Shown: positions 20,000 through 28,945, numbered from the stretch's first letter. The stretch: DNA of 64,000 nt from Mesorhizobium sp. (GCF_024710845.1 NZ_JANJTZ010000054.1:18570-82569); one strand, 5' to 3'. The notes: generated by a model from the sequence alone, not told the origin. Numbers and translations: made by a program.

Positions 20000-21388
20000 T
20001 CAGATCGCTTCGCGCAGATGGAAGCTCTTCGGCCGCGTCAGGTTCTCGAAGCCGATGGCCGAGAGAGCCGCGCCCTTGCCGGTGTCCTTGACGCCGGTCC
20101 AGACGAGGGCCGGATCGAGGTAGTCGCAGCGGTTCATGAACACGGTTCCGGTCTCGACACGGTCGCCGATCGCCGCGGCGCGCTCGATGTCGCGTGTCCA
20201 GATCGAGGCGGTGAGGCCGTAGGGGCTGTCGTTCATCAGCGCGATGGCGTCCTCGTCGCCGCGCACCTTCATGATGCCGACGACCGGTCCGAAGCTTTCC
20301 TCGCGCATGACGCTCATCTGGTGATTGACATTGGTCAGCACCTCGACCGGCAGATAGGGCGAGCCGGCGGTGTCGCGCTCGTCCCTGGTGTTGAGATGCG
20401 CCGTCGCACCCTTGCGCAAGGCTTCCGCCTTCTGCTCGCGGATGAAGTCGGCGAAGCGGGCCTGCGCCATCGGACCCATCACGGTGGCGGCGTCGGTCGG
20501 GTCGCCGAGCGTCCAGTTCTTGCTCTCGGCGATGAAGCCGTCGACGAAATCGTCGTAGATCTTCTCGTGCACGTAGATGCGCTCGATGCCGCAGCAGCAC
20601 TGGCCGGAATTGTAGAACGCGCCCTCGGCGAGGTTGGCAATCGCGTGGTCGAGCTTGGCGTCGGGCAGGACATAGGCCGGGTCCTTGCCGCCGAGCTCGA
20701 GGCCCATCGTCATGAAGGTGCCGGCACCGGCCTTCTCGATGGCGCGCCCGCCGGCGACCGAGCCGGTGAAGTTGACGTGGTCGATCTTGCCCGACGCCAG
20801 GAGCTTCTCGGTCTGGGCGTGGTTCATGACCAGGTTCTGGAACAGGCCCTTGGGCAGGCCGGCCTTGTCGAACGCCATCTGGAAGCGCTCGCCGACGAGC
20901 AGGGTCTGCGCAGCGTGCTTGAGGATGACGGCGGAACCGGCGATCAGCGCCGGCACGATCGTGTTCACCGCGGTCAGATAGGGATAGTTCCACGGCGCGA
21001 TGACCATGACGACGCCGAGCGGCTCGCGCTTGACGTAGCGGCGGAAGCCTTCCTTCGGGTTCGACGCCATCACCGGCTTGAGCGCAGCTTCCGCGATCTC
21101 GACCATGTACTGCGTGCGTTCCTTCACGCCGCCGAACTCGCCGCCATACCTGACCGGCCGGCCCATCTGCCAGGCAAGCTCGGGCACGATTTCGTCGGTC
21201 ATGCCGACAAGCGCCTCGAGCATCGCCAGCATGTATTTGCAGCGTTCAGCGATCGGCACGTCGACCCATTTCGCCTGCGCCGCCTTGGCGCGCTCGACGG
21301 CGGCATTGACCGCCTGGTCGCTCGCAACGGGCCGCTCGGCATAGATCGAGCCATCGACGGGGGATTTGATTTTGACCGTTTCGGTCAT
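20000..21388 (-). CDS. Aldehyde dehydrogenase family protein
   Basis: NAD(P)-dependent aldehyde oxidation to the acid, 462 residues. Visible are the cofactor segment VMVIAPWNYPYL, NFTGSVAGGRAIEKAG, the general-base region LELGGKDPAYVL and the catalytic cysteine segment NSGQCCCGIERIYVHE near residue 264 (three consecutive cysteines; the second aligns with the family nucleophile), then EESFGPVVGI. It starts at ATG (MTETVKIKSPVDG). It sits 27 bases after the glutamine-synthetase-like gene and 17 before the alcohol dehydrogenase, suggesting the product of the latter is its substrate. Confidence 0.94.
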   Translation of the reverse strand: MTETVKIKSPVDGSIYAERPVASDQAVNAAVERAKAAQAKWVDVPIAERCKYMLAMLEALVGMTDEIVPELAWQMGRPVRYGGEFGGVKERTQYMVEIAEAALKPVMASNPKEGFRRYVKREPLGVVMVIAPWNYPYLTAVNTIVPALIAGSAVILKHAAQTLLVGERFQMAFDKAGLPKGLFQNLVMNHAQTEKLLASGKIDHVNFTGSVAGGRAIEKAGAGTFMTMGLELGGKDPAYVLPDAKLDHAIANLAEGAFYNSGQCCCGIERIYVHEKIYDDFVDGFIAESKNWTLGDPTDAATVMGPMAQARFADFIREQKAEALRKGATAHLNTRDERDTAGSPYLPVEVLTNVNHQMSVMREESFGPVVGIMKVRGDEDAIALMNDSPYGLTASIWTRDIERAAAIGDRVETGTVFMNRCDYLDPALVWTGVKDTGKGAALSAIGFENLTRPKSFHLREAI

Positions 21389-21415
21389 GGTATTTCCTCG
21401 TGTTCTTGTTGTCGT

Positions 21416-22786
21416 TCAGTAGCGTTCGAAGCCGCGATGCAGCTCCCAGTCGGTGATCCGCCGGTCGTATTCGAACTGCTCCCAGCGCGCGGTGTGGACG
21501 TAGTGCTCCACCACGTCGTCGCCGAGGGCGGAGCGCAGCATCTTCGATTTCGTCAGCGTCTCGGTCGCTTCGCGCAGGGTCTTCGGGATTTCAGGCAGCT
21601 TCGACGCCTGGTAGGCGTCGCCGACGAAGGGTTTCTGCAGCTCCAGCTTCTCGTCGATGCCGGCAAGGCCCGCCGCGATCAGCGCCGCGAAGGCGAGGTA
21701 GGGGTTGAGGTCGGCGCCGCCGATGCGGCACTCCATGCGGATGCCCTTGGTCCCCTCGCCGCAGAGCCGGAAGCCGGCGGTGCGGTTGTCCTCCGACCAC
21801 ATGATCTTGGTCGGTGCGAAAGTGCCGGACTGGAAGCGCTTGTAGGAGTTGATGTAGGGCGCCAGGAACCAGGTGAACTCCTTGGCGTATTTCAACTGGC
21901 CGGCGGACCATTGCCGGCCCAGTTCCGACAACGTCCAGGGTGCCTTCTTGTCGAAGAAAAGCGGCGTCTTGCCGTCGGCGCTCCACAGCGAATTATGGAT
22001 GTGGCTGGAGTTGCCCGCGAGCCCGTAATTGTATTTGGCCATGAAGGTGATCGCCTTGCCCATCTGGCCGGCGATCTCCTTGGCGCCGTTCTTCAGGACG
22101 ACATGACGGTCGGCCATCTCGAGCGCTTCGGCGTAGCGGACGTTGATCTCCTCCTGCCCCGGGCCCCACTCGCCCTTCGAGTTCTCGATCGGGATGCCGG
22201 CGGCCTCCATCTCGTTGCGCAGGCGCCGCATCACGTCCTCTTCCTTGGTCGTGATGCCGATCAGGTAGTCGCCGATATATGGCGAGGCGGTCTTCAGGCC
22301 CTGCCAGTGCTTGTCGCGGGCCGAATCGTAGCTCTCGTCGAGCAAGTAGAATTCGAGTTCCGAGGCGAAATAGCCGATCCAGCCCCTCTCCTTCAGCCGC
22401 GCGACCTGCTTACGCAGAATGGCGCGCGGCGAATGCGGCAGGTCTTCGTGGGTGTGATGGTCCTGGATGTCGTTCAGAACGAGCGCGGTCTTTTCCAGCC
22501 AGGGCACGATGCGGATCGTGCCCAGGTCGGGCTTCATCGTGAAGTCGCCATAGCCCTTCGACCAGCTTGCCGCCTTGTATCCGGGCACCGGCTCCATATC
22601 GATGTCGTTGGCGAGCAGGTAGTTGCAGCCGTGCGTCTCGTCATAGGCGGACTCGACGAAATACCTGGCGAGAAACCGCTTGCCGATCAGCCGGCCCTGC
22701 ATGTCGACGGCGGCGGCGAGCACCGTGTCGATGTCGCCCGCGGCGACCATCTTCTTCAACTGATCGAATGTCACATTGCCCGCCAT
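21416..22786 (-). CDS. Glutamine synthetase family ligase (putative gamma-glutamyl-amine synthetase)
   Basis: ATP-dependent amide ligase of the glutamine synthetase fold, 456 residues. Family blocks are FASELEFYLLDESYD (metal-binding Glu), EEINVRYAEALEMAD, GLAGNSSHIHNSLW and SEDNRTAGFRLCGEGTKGIRMECRIGGADLNPYLAFAALIAAG. The ATG at 22786 (MAGNVTFDQL) with GAGAGGG upstream is preferred over the long track ORF. It is not the housekeeping GlnA: the glycine-rich block is altered to NSSHIHNSLW and it sits in a catabolic operon with alcohol and aldehyde dehydrogenases, an amidohydrolase and a TRAP importer. I infer gamma-glutamylation of an amine; the exact amine is not determined. Confidence 0.85.
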   Translation of the reverse strand: MAGNVTFDQLKKMVAAGDIDTVLAAAVDMQGRLIGKRFLARYFVESAYDETHGCNYLLANDIDMEPVPGYKAASWSKGYGDFTMKPDLGTIRIVPWLEKTALVLNDIQDHHTHEDLPHSPRAILRKQVARLKERGWIGYFASELEFYLLDESYDSARDKHWQGLKTASPYIGDYLIGITTKEEDVMRRLRNEMEAAGIPIENSKGEWGPGQEEINVRYAEALEMADRHVVLKNGAKEIAGQMGKAITFMAKYNYGLAGNSSHIHNSLWSADGKTPLFFDKKAPWTLSELGRQWSAGQLKYAKEFTWFLAPYINSYKRFQSGTFAPTKIMWSEDNRTAGFRLCGEGTKGIRMECRIGGADLNPYLAFAALIAAGLAGIDEKLELQKPFVGDAYQASKLPEIPKTLREATETLTKSKMLRSALGDDVVEHYVHTARWEQFEYDRRITDWELHRGFERY

Positions 22787-22875
22787 GATTGCCCTCTCGG
22801 CGATACGAAAACCCTGTCCAGGGAATTTGCGGCCGGGCATCGTGCGCCCGGCCGCTCGCAATTGTCCAGACCCGC

Positions 22876-23937
22876 TCAGCCCTGCGTGTAGACGCCGCCG
22901 GCCTTCTTGAGGATCTGGTTGTATTCCTTGAAGATCCCGACGACCTTCGCCTTGAGCTCGCTCTCGGCGGCGATCTCGTCCCAGAACTTGAGCGCCGCGT
23001 TCTCCACCTCGGCCCATTCGGCGGCCGGGATGGTGGTCAGCTTCAGCTTGTCGCCGGTCGCGCGCAGCTTGGCTTCGCCGCCCCAGTACCACTGGTTGCG
23101 GTAGGTGTGGCTGGCGTCGACGCAGGCCAGCCAGAGCTGCCTGAGATGTTCCGGAATGTCAGCCCAGCTCTTCTCGTTGACGAACCACGAGCCGATCCAG
23201 GCACCGGATGTGTTGTTGGTGGTGAAGTGATCGGTCACGTCGGCCCAACCGACGGTATAGTCCTCGGTGATGCCCGACCAGCTCATGCCGTCGAGTTCGC
23301 CGGTCTGCACCGCCACCTGCACGTCCTCGTAAGGAATCGAGACCGGCACGACGCCGAACTGGGCAAGGAAGCGCCCGGCCGTCGGGAACGTGTAGAGACG
23401 CAGGCCCTGCAGGTCGGCCAGGCTGTTGAGGGGCTTCTTGGTGTTGAAATGGCAGGGATCCTGGCCCGCCGCCGAAAGCCACACGACGCCGCCCGCCTTG
23501 GCATAGGCGTCGCGCCAGATTTCGGCGAGGCCGTATTGCTGGAACAGCACCGGCACGTCGAGGATGTGCTTGGTGGCGAACGGGAAGTAGCCGCCGAACA
23601 GCGAGATCTCGACGGGCGCGGCCATCGAATCGTCGTCGGAGTGCACCGCGTTGATGGTGCCCGCCTGCATGGCGCGGAACAGTTCGCCGGTCGGCACGAT
23701 CTGGTCGGCGTAATAGAGTTCGATCTCCATCTCGCCCTTCGCCGCCTTGTTGAACATATCGACGGCCGGCTTGGTGACGTGCGGGCCGAGTGCCGCGCCG
23801 GCGTAGGTCTGCAGGCGCCACTTGATCGGCGTCTGGGCGATGACGGCGGGCGCGGCGAGCGTCGTCGCGCCGGCTGCGCCGGCGGTCACGAGGCCGGCCT
23901 GCTTCAGGAAATTGCGTCTGCTGTGCATGGTCTTCAT
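22876..23937 (-). CDS. TRAP transporter substrate-binding protein (DctP family)
   Basis: Periplasmic binding protein, 353 residues, with a Tat-type leader SRRNFLKQAG followed by a hydrophobic stretch and a cleavage region near AQTP. The mature protein begins IKWRLQTYAGAALGPH and has family segments YYADQIVPTGELFRAMQAGTINA and LQGLRLYTFPTAGRFLAQFGVVPVSIPYEDVQVAVQTGELDG, the latter covering the region where the conserved TRAP Arg meets substrate. GTG at 23940 or ATG at 23937 could start it; I take the ATG. It follows dctM in the operon. Confidence 0.9.
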   Translation of the reverse strand: MKTMHSRRNFLKQAGLVTAGAAGATTLAAPAVIAQTPIKWRLQTYAGAALGPHVTKPAVDMFNKAAKGEMEIELYYADQIVPTGELFRAMQAGTINAVHSDDDSMAAPVEISLFGGYFPFATKHILDVPVLFQQYGLAEIWRDAYAKAGGVVWLSAAGQDPCHFNTKKPLNSLADLQGLRLYTFPTAGRFLAQFGVVPVSIPYEDVQVAVQTGELDGMSWSGITEDYTVGWADVTDHFTTNNTSGAWIGSWFVNEKSWADIPEHLRQLWLACVDASHTYRNQWYWGGEAKLRATGDKLKLTTIPAAEWAEVENAALKFWDEIAAESELKAKVVGIFKEYNQILKKAGGVYTQG

Positions 23938-23952
23938 CACGTTCCCCTTTGC

Positions 23953-25278
23953 TTACTTCGAGTAGACGTAGTTGGGCAGCCACGTTGCGATCCCCGGAAA
24001 CAGCCCGATGATCAGCAAGGTGAGCAGCATGATCCCGACGAACGGGTAGACCGACCGGTAGATGTCCGGCAGGGTAACTTCCGGCGGCGCCATGGCGCGC
24101 ATCAGGAAGAGGTTGTAGCCGAAAGGCGGCGTCAGATAGGCGATCTGGCAGGTGATCGTGTAGAGCACGCCATACCAGACGAGGTCGAAGCCGAGCGCAC
24201 CGGCGAGCGGGATGAACAGCGGCGCGACGATGACCAGCATCGCCGTGTCGTCGAGGAACATGCCGAGGCCTAGGAAGGTCAGCTGCATCAGCACCAGCAC
24301 CTGCCAGGGCTCGAGGCCCATCTCGCCCAGGAACAGTCTCTCGATCGACTTGACGGCGCCCAGCCCGTCGAACACCGCGCCGAAGCACAAGGCCGCGGTG
24401 ATGATCCAGAAGAACATGCAGGAGATGCCGAGCGTCTTCTTGACCGTATCGTGCATGATCGTCCAGTTCAGCCCGCCCCGCCACCAGGCGGCGAGGATCG
24501 AAGACACGGCGCCGACGGCCGAGCTTTCGACGAGGCTGGTGACGCCGGTCATGAACAGGCCGGTCATGGTGACGAAGATTACCAGCGGCACGATGCCGGC
24601 GCGGGCGAGCGCGAGCTTTTCGGCGAAGGTGTACTGATCGCGTTCCTCCTGCGACAGCGGCGGTCCGAGGTTCGGCTGCAGAGCCGAGCGTACGACGATG
24701 TAGAGGATGAACAGCGACGCCATCAAAAGGCCAGGGAAGACGCCCGCCAGCCACAGATTGCCGACCGGCTGGCGCGCGATCATGCCGTAGAGCACCAGCA
24801 CGACGCTGGGCGGTATCAGGATGCCGAGCGTGGAGCCGGCCTGGATCACGCCGGTGACCATGATCTTGTCGTAGCCGCGGCTGAGCAGCGCCGGCAGCGC
24901 GATGGTGCAGCCCACCGCCATGCCCGCGACCGACAGGCCGTTGATGGCCGAGATGATCACCATCATGAAGATCGTGCCGATGGCCAGGCCGCCATTCAGC
25001 GGCCCCATCCAGACGTGGAACATCTTGTAGAGGTCGTCGGCGATCTTCGATTCCGCCAGCATGTAGCCCATGAACACGAACAGCGGCAGGGTGAGGAGCG
25101 GATACCACTTCATCACCTTGATGATGGCGGTGAAGGGGATTTCGACGCCGCCCTCGCCCCAGAGGAGAACCGCCGCCGCCGCGCCGACGAAGCCGATGAC
25201 CGCGAAGATCCGCTGCCCGGTGAGCAGCAGGATCATCATCGACGAGAACAGGAGGGTCGCGATCAGTCCGTAACTCAT
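23953..25278 (-). CDS. TRAP transporter large permease (DctM)
   Basis: Sodium-coupled uptake permease of 441 residues and about 12 hydrophobic segments. The start MSYGLIATLLFSSMM (ATG at 25278) overlaps the stop of dctQ by four bases; the longer track ORF extends back through dctQ. Family segments include FVFMGYMLAESKIADDLYKMFHVWMGPLNGGLAIGTI and TLGILIPPSVVLVLYGMI. It works with the small permease DctQ and the binding protein DctP on either side. Confidence 0.93.
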   Translation of the reverse strand: MSYGLIATLLFSSMMILLLTGQRIFAVIGFVGAAAAVLLWGEGGVEIPFTAIIKVMKWYPLLTLPLFVFMGYMLAESKIADDLYKMFHVWMGPLNGGLAIGTIFMMVIISAINGLSVAGMAVGCTIALPALLSRGYDKIMVTGVIQAGSTLGILIPPSVVLVLYGMIARQPVGNLWLAGVFPGLLMASLFILYIVVRSALQPNLGPPLSQEERDQYTFAEKLALARAGIVPLVIFVTMTGLFMTGVTSLVESSAVGAVSSILAAWWRGGLNWTIMHDTVKKTLGISCMFFWIITAALCFGAVFDGLGAVKSIERLFLGEMGLEPWQVLVLMQLTFLGLGMFLDDTAMLVIVAPLFIPLAGALGFDLVWYGVLYTITCQIAYLTPPFGYNLFLMRAMAPPEVTLPDIYRSVYPFVGIMLLTLLIIGLFPGIATWLPNYVYSK

Positions 25279-25784
25279 GAAAGGGTCTCCCCTTTCAGTG
25301 CCGCCCAGTCCTTGAAGAAGATCGAGACCGCCTGCAGCAGAGTGAAGAAAATGCCGATGTTGAGCACGACCTTGACCGGCCACATCAGCGGCGCCCAGGA
25401 CGAGAAGCTCTTCTCGCCATAGCCGATCGCGTAGATCAGGGACGACACGCCGCCGATCTGCATGATCACCAGGAAGCCGATCAGCACGACGGAGGTGAAC
25501 AGGTCGGTCCTCGCCTTTCCGCGCATGGTGAAGCCGCTGTAGAGCAGATCCATGCGGACGTGGTCGCCCTCCTTCAGCGTATAGGCGCCGCCGAGGGTGA
25601 AGTAGGCGACCATCACGAACTGGGCCATCTCGACGGTCCAGAGCGAGGGATGGAAGAACACCTTCATGATGGATGCGTAGGCGAGGACGCCAATCATCAC
25701 GAAGATCAGGTACATGGCGAATAGGCCCATGTACCAGCTCATGGAATCGATGATCCTGACATAGGTCTTTACGGCCTCAGGCAC
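25275..25784 (-). CDS. TRAP transporter small permease (DctQ)
   Basis: Membrane subunit of 169 residues with four hydrophobic segments (WYMGLFAMYLIFVMIGVLAYA; FVMVAYFTLGGAYTL; DLFTSVVLIGFLVIMQIGG; VVLNIGIFFTLLQAVSIFF) and the family segment KEGDHVRMDLL. The start is GTG at 25784, eight bases inside the end of the preceding amidohydrolase gene, and its stop overlaps dctM as ATGA. These overlaps show that the transporter and the amidohydrolase are co-expressed. Confidence 0.9.
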   Translation of the reverse strand: MPEAVKTYVRIIDSMSWYMGLFAMYLIFVMIGVLAYASIMKVFFHPSLWTVEMAQFVMVAYFTLGGAYTLKEGDHVRMDLLYSGFTMRGKARTDLFTSVVLIGFLVIMQIGGVSSLIYAIGYGEKSFSSWAPLMWPVKVVLNIGIFFTLLQAVSIFFKDWAALKGETLS

Positions 25785-26598
25785 TACGACGGTTTCCTTT
25801 CGCGCTGGCCGTCTCCACCCCGAGGTTCAGATCCGGTTCTTGAATGCCGGACAGGATTGTCGCCAGGCGCTGCGCCCAAAGGTCCTGGGAGACAGCATCG
25901 GCGATCTTATCATTGCGGATTTCGATCATTGCGCAAGGCAGACCGCGCGGGCGCGCATGCCGCTCCAGCGTAAAATAGACGCGATCGGCCGGGCTGTAGG
26001 GCTGGTTGGCGCCGACGGTGATGCCGGGAACGGCGTGGAGACCGGCGAGCAATGGCGCCGACACGCGCTCGTCCTCGTCGTGGATGATGCCGATATGCCA
26101 GGGCCGCGACACGCCTCTATAGACCGGCGTGAAGCTGTGGATCGTCACGATCCATGTCGCGCGCCCCGCCGCCACACGGTTCTCCACCACATCCTCAAGC
26201 GCATCGTGGAACGGCCGGTACGCAAGCGCGATGCGCGCCTCGCGCGCGGCGGCGTCGAGCCCTTCATTGCCGGGAACCCGGGTCGTTTCGCTCATCTCCG
26301 CGATGAGATCGGGCGCGTCGAGCGGACGGTTGCAGTCGATCGCGAGGCGCGAGACGCACGATTCCACCAGCGTCGCGTCGAGGGTCTCCGCAAGCCTGGA
26401 CGCGACCGGCAGCGCGCCGGGGTCCCACGCAATGTGCCGCTTCATGTCGTCGGGGGATAGACCGAGCGTTCCCAGCGAGGCCGGGAGCCAGTTGGACGCA
26501 TGCTCGCAGACGATGACAAAGCGGCTGGCGCCGGAACGATTGGTGACCCGTACCGGATCACGCCTCTCACTCGGTGTCTGTCCGAACACTGTCGCCAC
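25777..26598 (-). CDS. N-formylglutamate amidohydrolase family protein
   Basis: Zinc-dependent amidohydrolase fold (FGase family, HutG-like) of 273 residues, cleaving amide-linked glutamate or similar substrates. The diagnostic FVIVCEHASNWLP block carries likely metal ligands, and VTIHSFTPVYRG, WHIGIIHDEDERV and PYSPADRVYFTLERH follow. The start is GTG at 26598 with GAGGGG just upstream. It is the first gene of the operon that continues with dctQ, and here it would fit as the enzyme that releases glutamate from a gamma-glutamyl intermediate, which is inference. No histidine-utilisation genes are present, which argues against ordinary HutG. Confidence 0.85.
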   Translation of the reverse strand: MATVFGQTPSERRDPVRVTNRSGASRFVIVCEHASNWLPASLGTLGLSPDDMKRHIAWDPGALPVASRLAETLDATLVESCVSRLAIDCNRPLDAPDLIAEMSETTRVPGNEGLDAAAREARIALAYRPFHDALEDVVENRVAAGRATWIVTIHSFTPVYRGVSRPWHIGIIHDEDERVSAPLLAGLHAVPGITVGANQPYSPADRVYFTLERHARPRGLPCAMIEIRNDKIADAVSQDLWAQRLATILSGIQEPDLNLGVETASAKGNRRSA

Positions 26599-26616
26599 GA
26601 TGCCCCTCGCCGGCGT

Positions 26617-26631
26617 AACGTTTGATACGTT
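26617..26631. promoter_or_regulatory. Inverted repeat near the amidohydrolase operon start, possible operator
   Basis: AACGT (26617-26621) and ACGTT (26627-26631) flank five bases in the divergent gap between the operon and the RpiR regulator. On the operon side it lies downstream of the predicted -10 box, so a bound repressor would block transcription. RpiR-family proteins bind short inverted repeats, but this assignment is a guess. Confidence 0.4.
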
Positions 26632-26658
26632 TTCTGATTGATTTTGCCAGCACGAACG

Positions 26659-26687
26659 ATTTCATACAGAAACTCGGGTATTGTCAA
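26659..26687 (-). promoter_or_regulatory. Sigma70-like promoter for the amidohydrolase-TRAP-ligase operon
   Basis: On the minus strand, a consensus -35 TTGACA (26682-26687) and a -10-like TGAAAT (26659-26664) are 17 bases apart, reading into the amidohydrolase gene. The region also contains the short symmetry TTTC-TGTAT-GAAA overlapping the -10. Confidence 0.55.
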
Positions 26688-26731
26688 ATGCCAAGTGGCG
26701 GGTTTGTGCGCCGGGCTTGCGGGAGGACAAG

Positions 26732-27565
26732 ATGGCGTCTAGCATTGCCGAGACGATCACCGACCGGCTGACGGACATGCCCGCGCGGGAACGCCGGGCA
26801 GCGCAGGCGCTGATCGCCAATTATCCGATGCTGGGCCTCAAGACCGTGGCCGAGTTCGCACAGCGGGCCGGCGTCAGTTCGCCGACCATCCTGCGGCTCG
26901 TTGCCCGTCTCGGCTACCAGAACTATGCCGAGTTCCAGTCGGCACTGAACGACGAGCTGGCTGCCCGGCTCCAGTCGCCCCTGTCACGCACCGGCCGGGC
27001 GCGGTCGAACCGCGACGGCGGGGTGGCGCCCCTGCTCTCGGCGATGCTGGAGAACATTTCCGAGACGTTCCGCGTCGTCTCCGCCAAGCAGCTCGGCGAG
27101 ATCGTCGCGCTTCTGTCGGACCCCAGGCGCAGGATCCACCTCGTCGGCGGTCGCTTCACCGATCCGATCGCCCGCTACACGACCGCGCATCTCGCCATCA
27201 TCCGGCCGGGCGTGGCCCATCTTGACGGGCAGGAGAACCAGTGGCGCGACCGGCTGATCGACATGGGCAGGCGCGACGTGCTGGTGGTGTTCGACATCCG
27301 CCGCTACCAGGACAGCCTTCTGCACCTGGCGGAGAAGGCCAATGCGCGCGGCGTGACGATCGTGCTCGTGACCGACCAGTGGCTATCGCCGATCGCGCGC
27401 TTCGCCAGCTACGTCATCGCCGGACGAACGTCCGTCCCGTCGGCCTGGGACTCTTCCGCCGCGCTGTTCATTCTCGCCGAGCATCTGATCGCCGGCGTCA
27501 CCGAGCGCCTGCCGGAGCAGAGCGCCGCACGCATTCGCGAGATGGATGCGTTGCGGCGCGAATAA
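26732..27565 (+). CDS. RpiR/MurR family transcriptional regulator
   Basis: DNA-binding regulator, 277 residues: N-terminal HTH (LKTVAEFAQRAGVSSPTILRLVARLGYQNYAEFQ, residues about 35-70) and a C-terminal SIS domain (RIHLVGGRFTDPIARYTTAHLA onward) that in this family senses phosphosugars or other metabolites. I use the ATG at 26732, preceded by GGGAGG at ideal spacing, rather than the track's 26681. It is divergent from the amidohydrolase/TRAP/ligase operon across 133 bases and is its likely regulator. Ligand unknown. Confidence 0.9.
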   Translation: MASSIAETITDRLTDMPARERRAAQALIANYPMLGLKTVAEFAQRAGVSSPTILRLVARLGYQNYAEFQSALNDELAARLQSPLSRTGRARSNRDGGVAPLLSAMLENISETFRVVSAKQLGEIVALLSDPRRRIHLVGGRFTDPIARYTTAHLAIIRPGVAHLDGQENQWRDRLIDMGRRDVLVVFDIRRYQDSLLHLAEKANARGVTIVLVTDQWLSPIARFASYVIAGRTSVPSAWDSSAALFILAEHLIAGVTERLPEQSAARIREMDALRRE

Positions 27566-27744
27566 CGCAGACGTGATGCGGCGGCGGCATGGCAGCCCGT
27601 CTAGCGCGACACATTACCAAACTTTAAGATGACACCCGTGGCGGCGGCAACGACATGTCTTGCGATGCCGAGGGGACTGCCGTGTACCCCTCGCGAATTG
27701 TCGTGTCCCGCGCAGTCGCGGCATACGGCGAACCGGAGTCCTGA

Positions 27745-28932
27745 ATGTCGTTCTGGAAACAGGCGCTGATATCCCTGATACTGCTGGCCGTAGCCTTCTT
27801 CGGCTGGGCCCGGTTCTTTCCGGGTTCCTCCGAAATCCTGGCGCGCTGGGGAATGGACTGGGTTCCGTTCGCGACGGTGGCGCGCGCGCCCGACCAGCCG
27901 GCAGGTCCCGGCAACGGTCAGCGCCAGCGCGGCGGGCAGCAGCAGGCGGTAGTGGCGGCCACGGTGACCGAGGAGACGATCAACGACCGGCTGTCGGCGA
28001 TCGGAACCGGTCGCGCGAGGCAGACGGTTGCGGTGACGCCCTATGCCGCGGGCCGCATGACAGAGATGCTGGTCACGTCGGGCGCGACGGTCAAGGCCGG
28101 CGATCTGATCGCGAAGCTGGACGACGAGACAGAGAAGATCGCGGTCGACCGCGCCAGGTTCGCGCTGGACGACGCGATCGCCAAGCAGGAGCGCATGCAG
28201 CAGCTGCGCACCAGCAATACCGCGACCAGTGTACAGGTTACCGAGGCGGCACTCGCCGTCGACAACGCACGCCTTGCCCTGCGGGACGCGGAACTGGCGC
28301 TCGCGCGCCGCTCGATCCCGGCGCCGATCTCGGGCGTGGTCGGCATCCTGCCGGTCGCCGCCGGCAACTACGTCTCCACCTCGACCGAGATCGCCCGCAT
28401 CGACGACCGCACGAGCATCCTGGTCGATTTCTGGGTGCCGGAACGCTATGCCGGCATGGTCGAGGTCGGCATGCCACTCTCCGCCGCGTCGGTGGCGCGG
28501 CCAGGCGAAGTTCACGAAGGCAAGGTGAGCGCGCTCGACAATCGCATCGACGACCAGAGCCGCACCCTTCAGGTGCAGGCGCTGCTCGAGAACCCGAACG
28601 ACCGGCTGCGTGCCGGCATGTCGTTCCAGGTGACGATGGAGTTTCCCGGCGACGTCTATCCCGCCGTCGATCCGCTCGCCGTCCAGTGGGGATCGGACGG
28701 CGCCTATGTCTGGCTCGTCAAGGACGGCAAGGCAGTCCGTACCGACGTGAAGATCATCCAGCGCAACACCGACACGGTCCTCGTGCAGGCGGCCATTTCC
28801 CCCGGCGACATCGTCGTCACGGAGGGCGTGCATGCCGTTCGCAACGGCGCTCCCGTCATGATCGGACGCACGGACACGCCGCGACAGACGGCACCCGCCG
28901 AGACGGCCGCAACGTCGACCAGCGGCACCTGA
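27745..28932 (+). CDS. RND efflux periplasmic adaptor (membrane fusion protein)
   Basis: HlyD/MFP-type adaptor linking an inner-membrane RND pump to an outer-membrane channel. 395 residues with an N-terminal membrane anchor (ALISLILLAVAFFGWARFF), a lipoyl/barrel-sandwich half (MTEMLVTSGATVKAGDLIAKLDDE), an alpha hairpin (residues about 135-190), the other lipoyl half (IPAPISGVVGILPVAAGNYVS) and beta-barrel and membrane-proximal domains. ATG start preceded by GGAG. The RND pump follows 13 bases later. No local repressor or outer-membrane partner is seen. Confidence 0.93.
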   Translation: MSFWKQALISLILLAVAFFGWARFFPGSSEILARWGMDWVPFATVARAPDQPAGPGNGQRQRGGQQQAVVAATVTEETINDRLSAIGTGRARQTVAVTPYAAGRMTEMLVTSGATVKAGDLIAKLDDETEKIAVDRARFALDDAIAKQERMQQLRTSNTATSVQVTEAALAVDNARLALRDAELALARRSIPAPISGVVGILPVAAGNYVSTSTEIARIDDRTSILVDFWVPERYAGMVEVGMPLSAASVARPGEVHEGKVSALDNRIDDQSRTLQVQALLENPNDRLRAGMSFQVTMEFPGDVYPAVDPLAVQWGSDGAYVWLVKDGKAVRTDVKIIQRNTDTVLVQAAISPGDIVVTEGVHAVRNGAPVMIGRTDTPRQTAPAETAATSTSGT

Positions 28933-28945
28933 CGGGCGCGCCGGG

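Noticed and set aside
18810-20993. Apparent 727-residue fusion upstream of the alcohol dehydrogenase
   Set aside because: The extra N-terminal part is the aldehyde dehydrogenase gene read in another frame; the normal start with its own ATG at 19982 gives the usual family length.
21416-23092. Extended 558-residue glutamine synthetase-like ORF
   Set aside because: The first 100 residues are out-of-frame dctP plus the intergenic gap; ATG at 22786 has a good ribosome-binding site and family-typical N-terminus.
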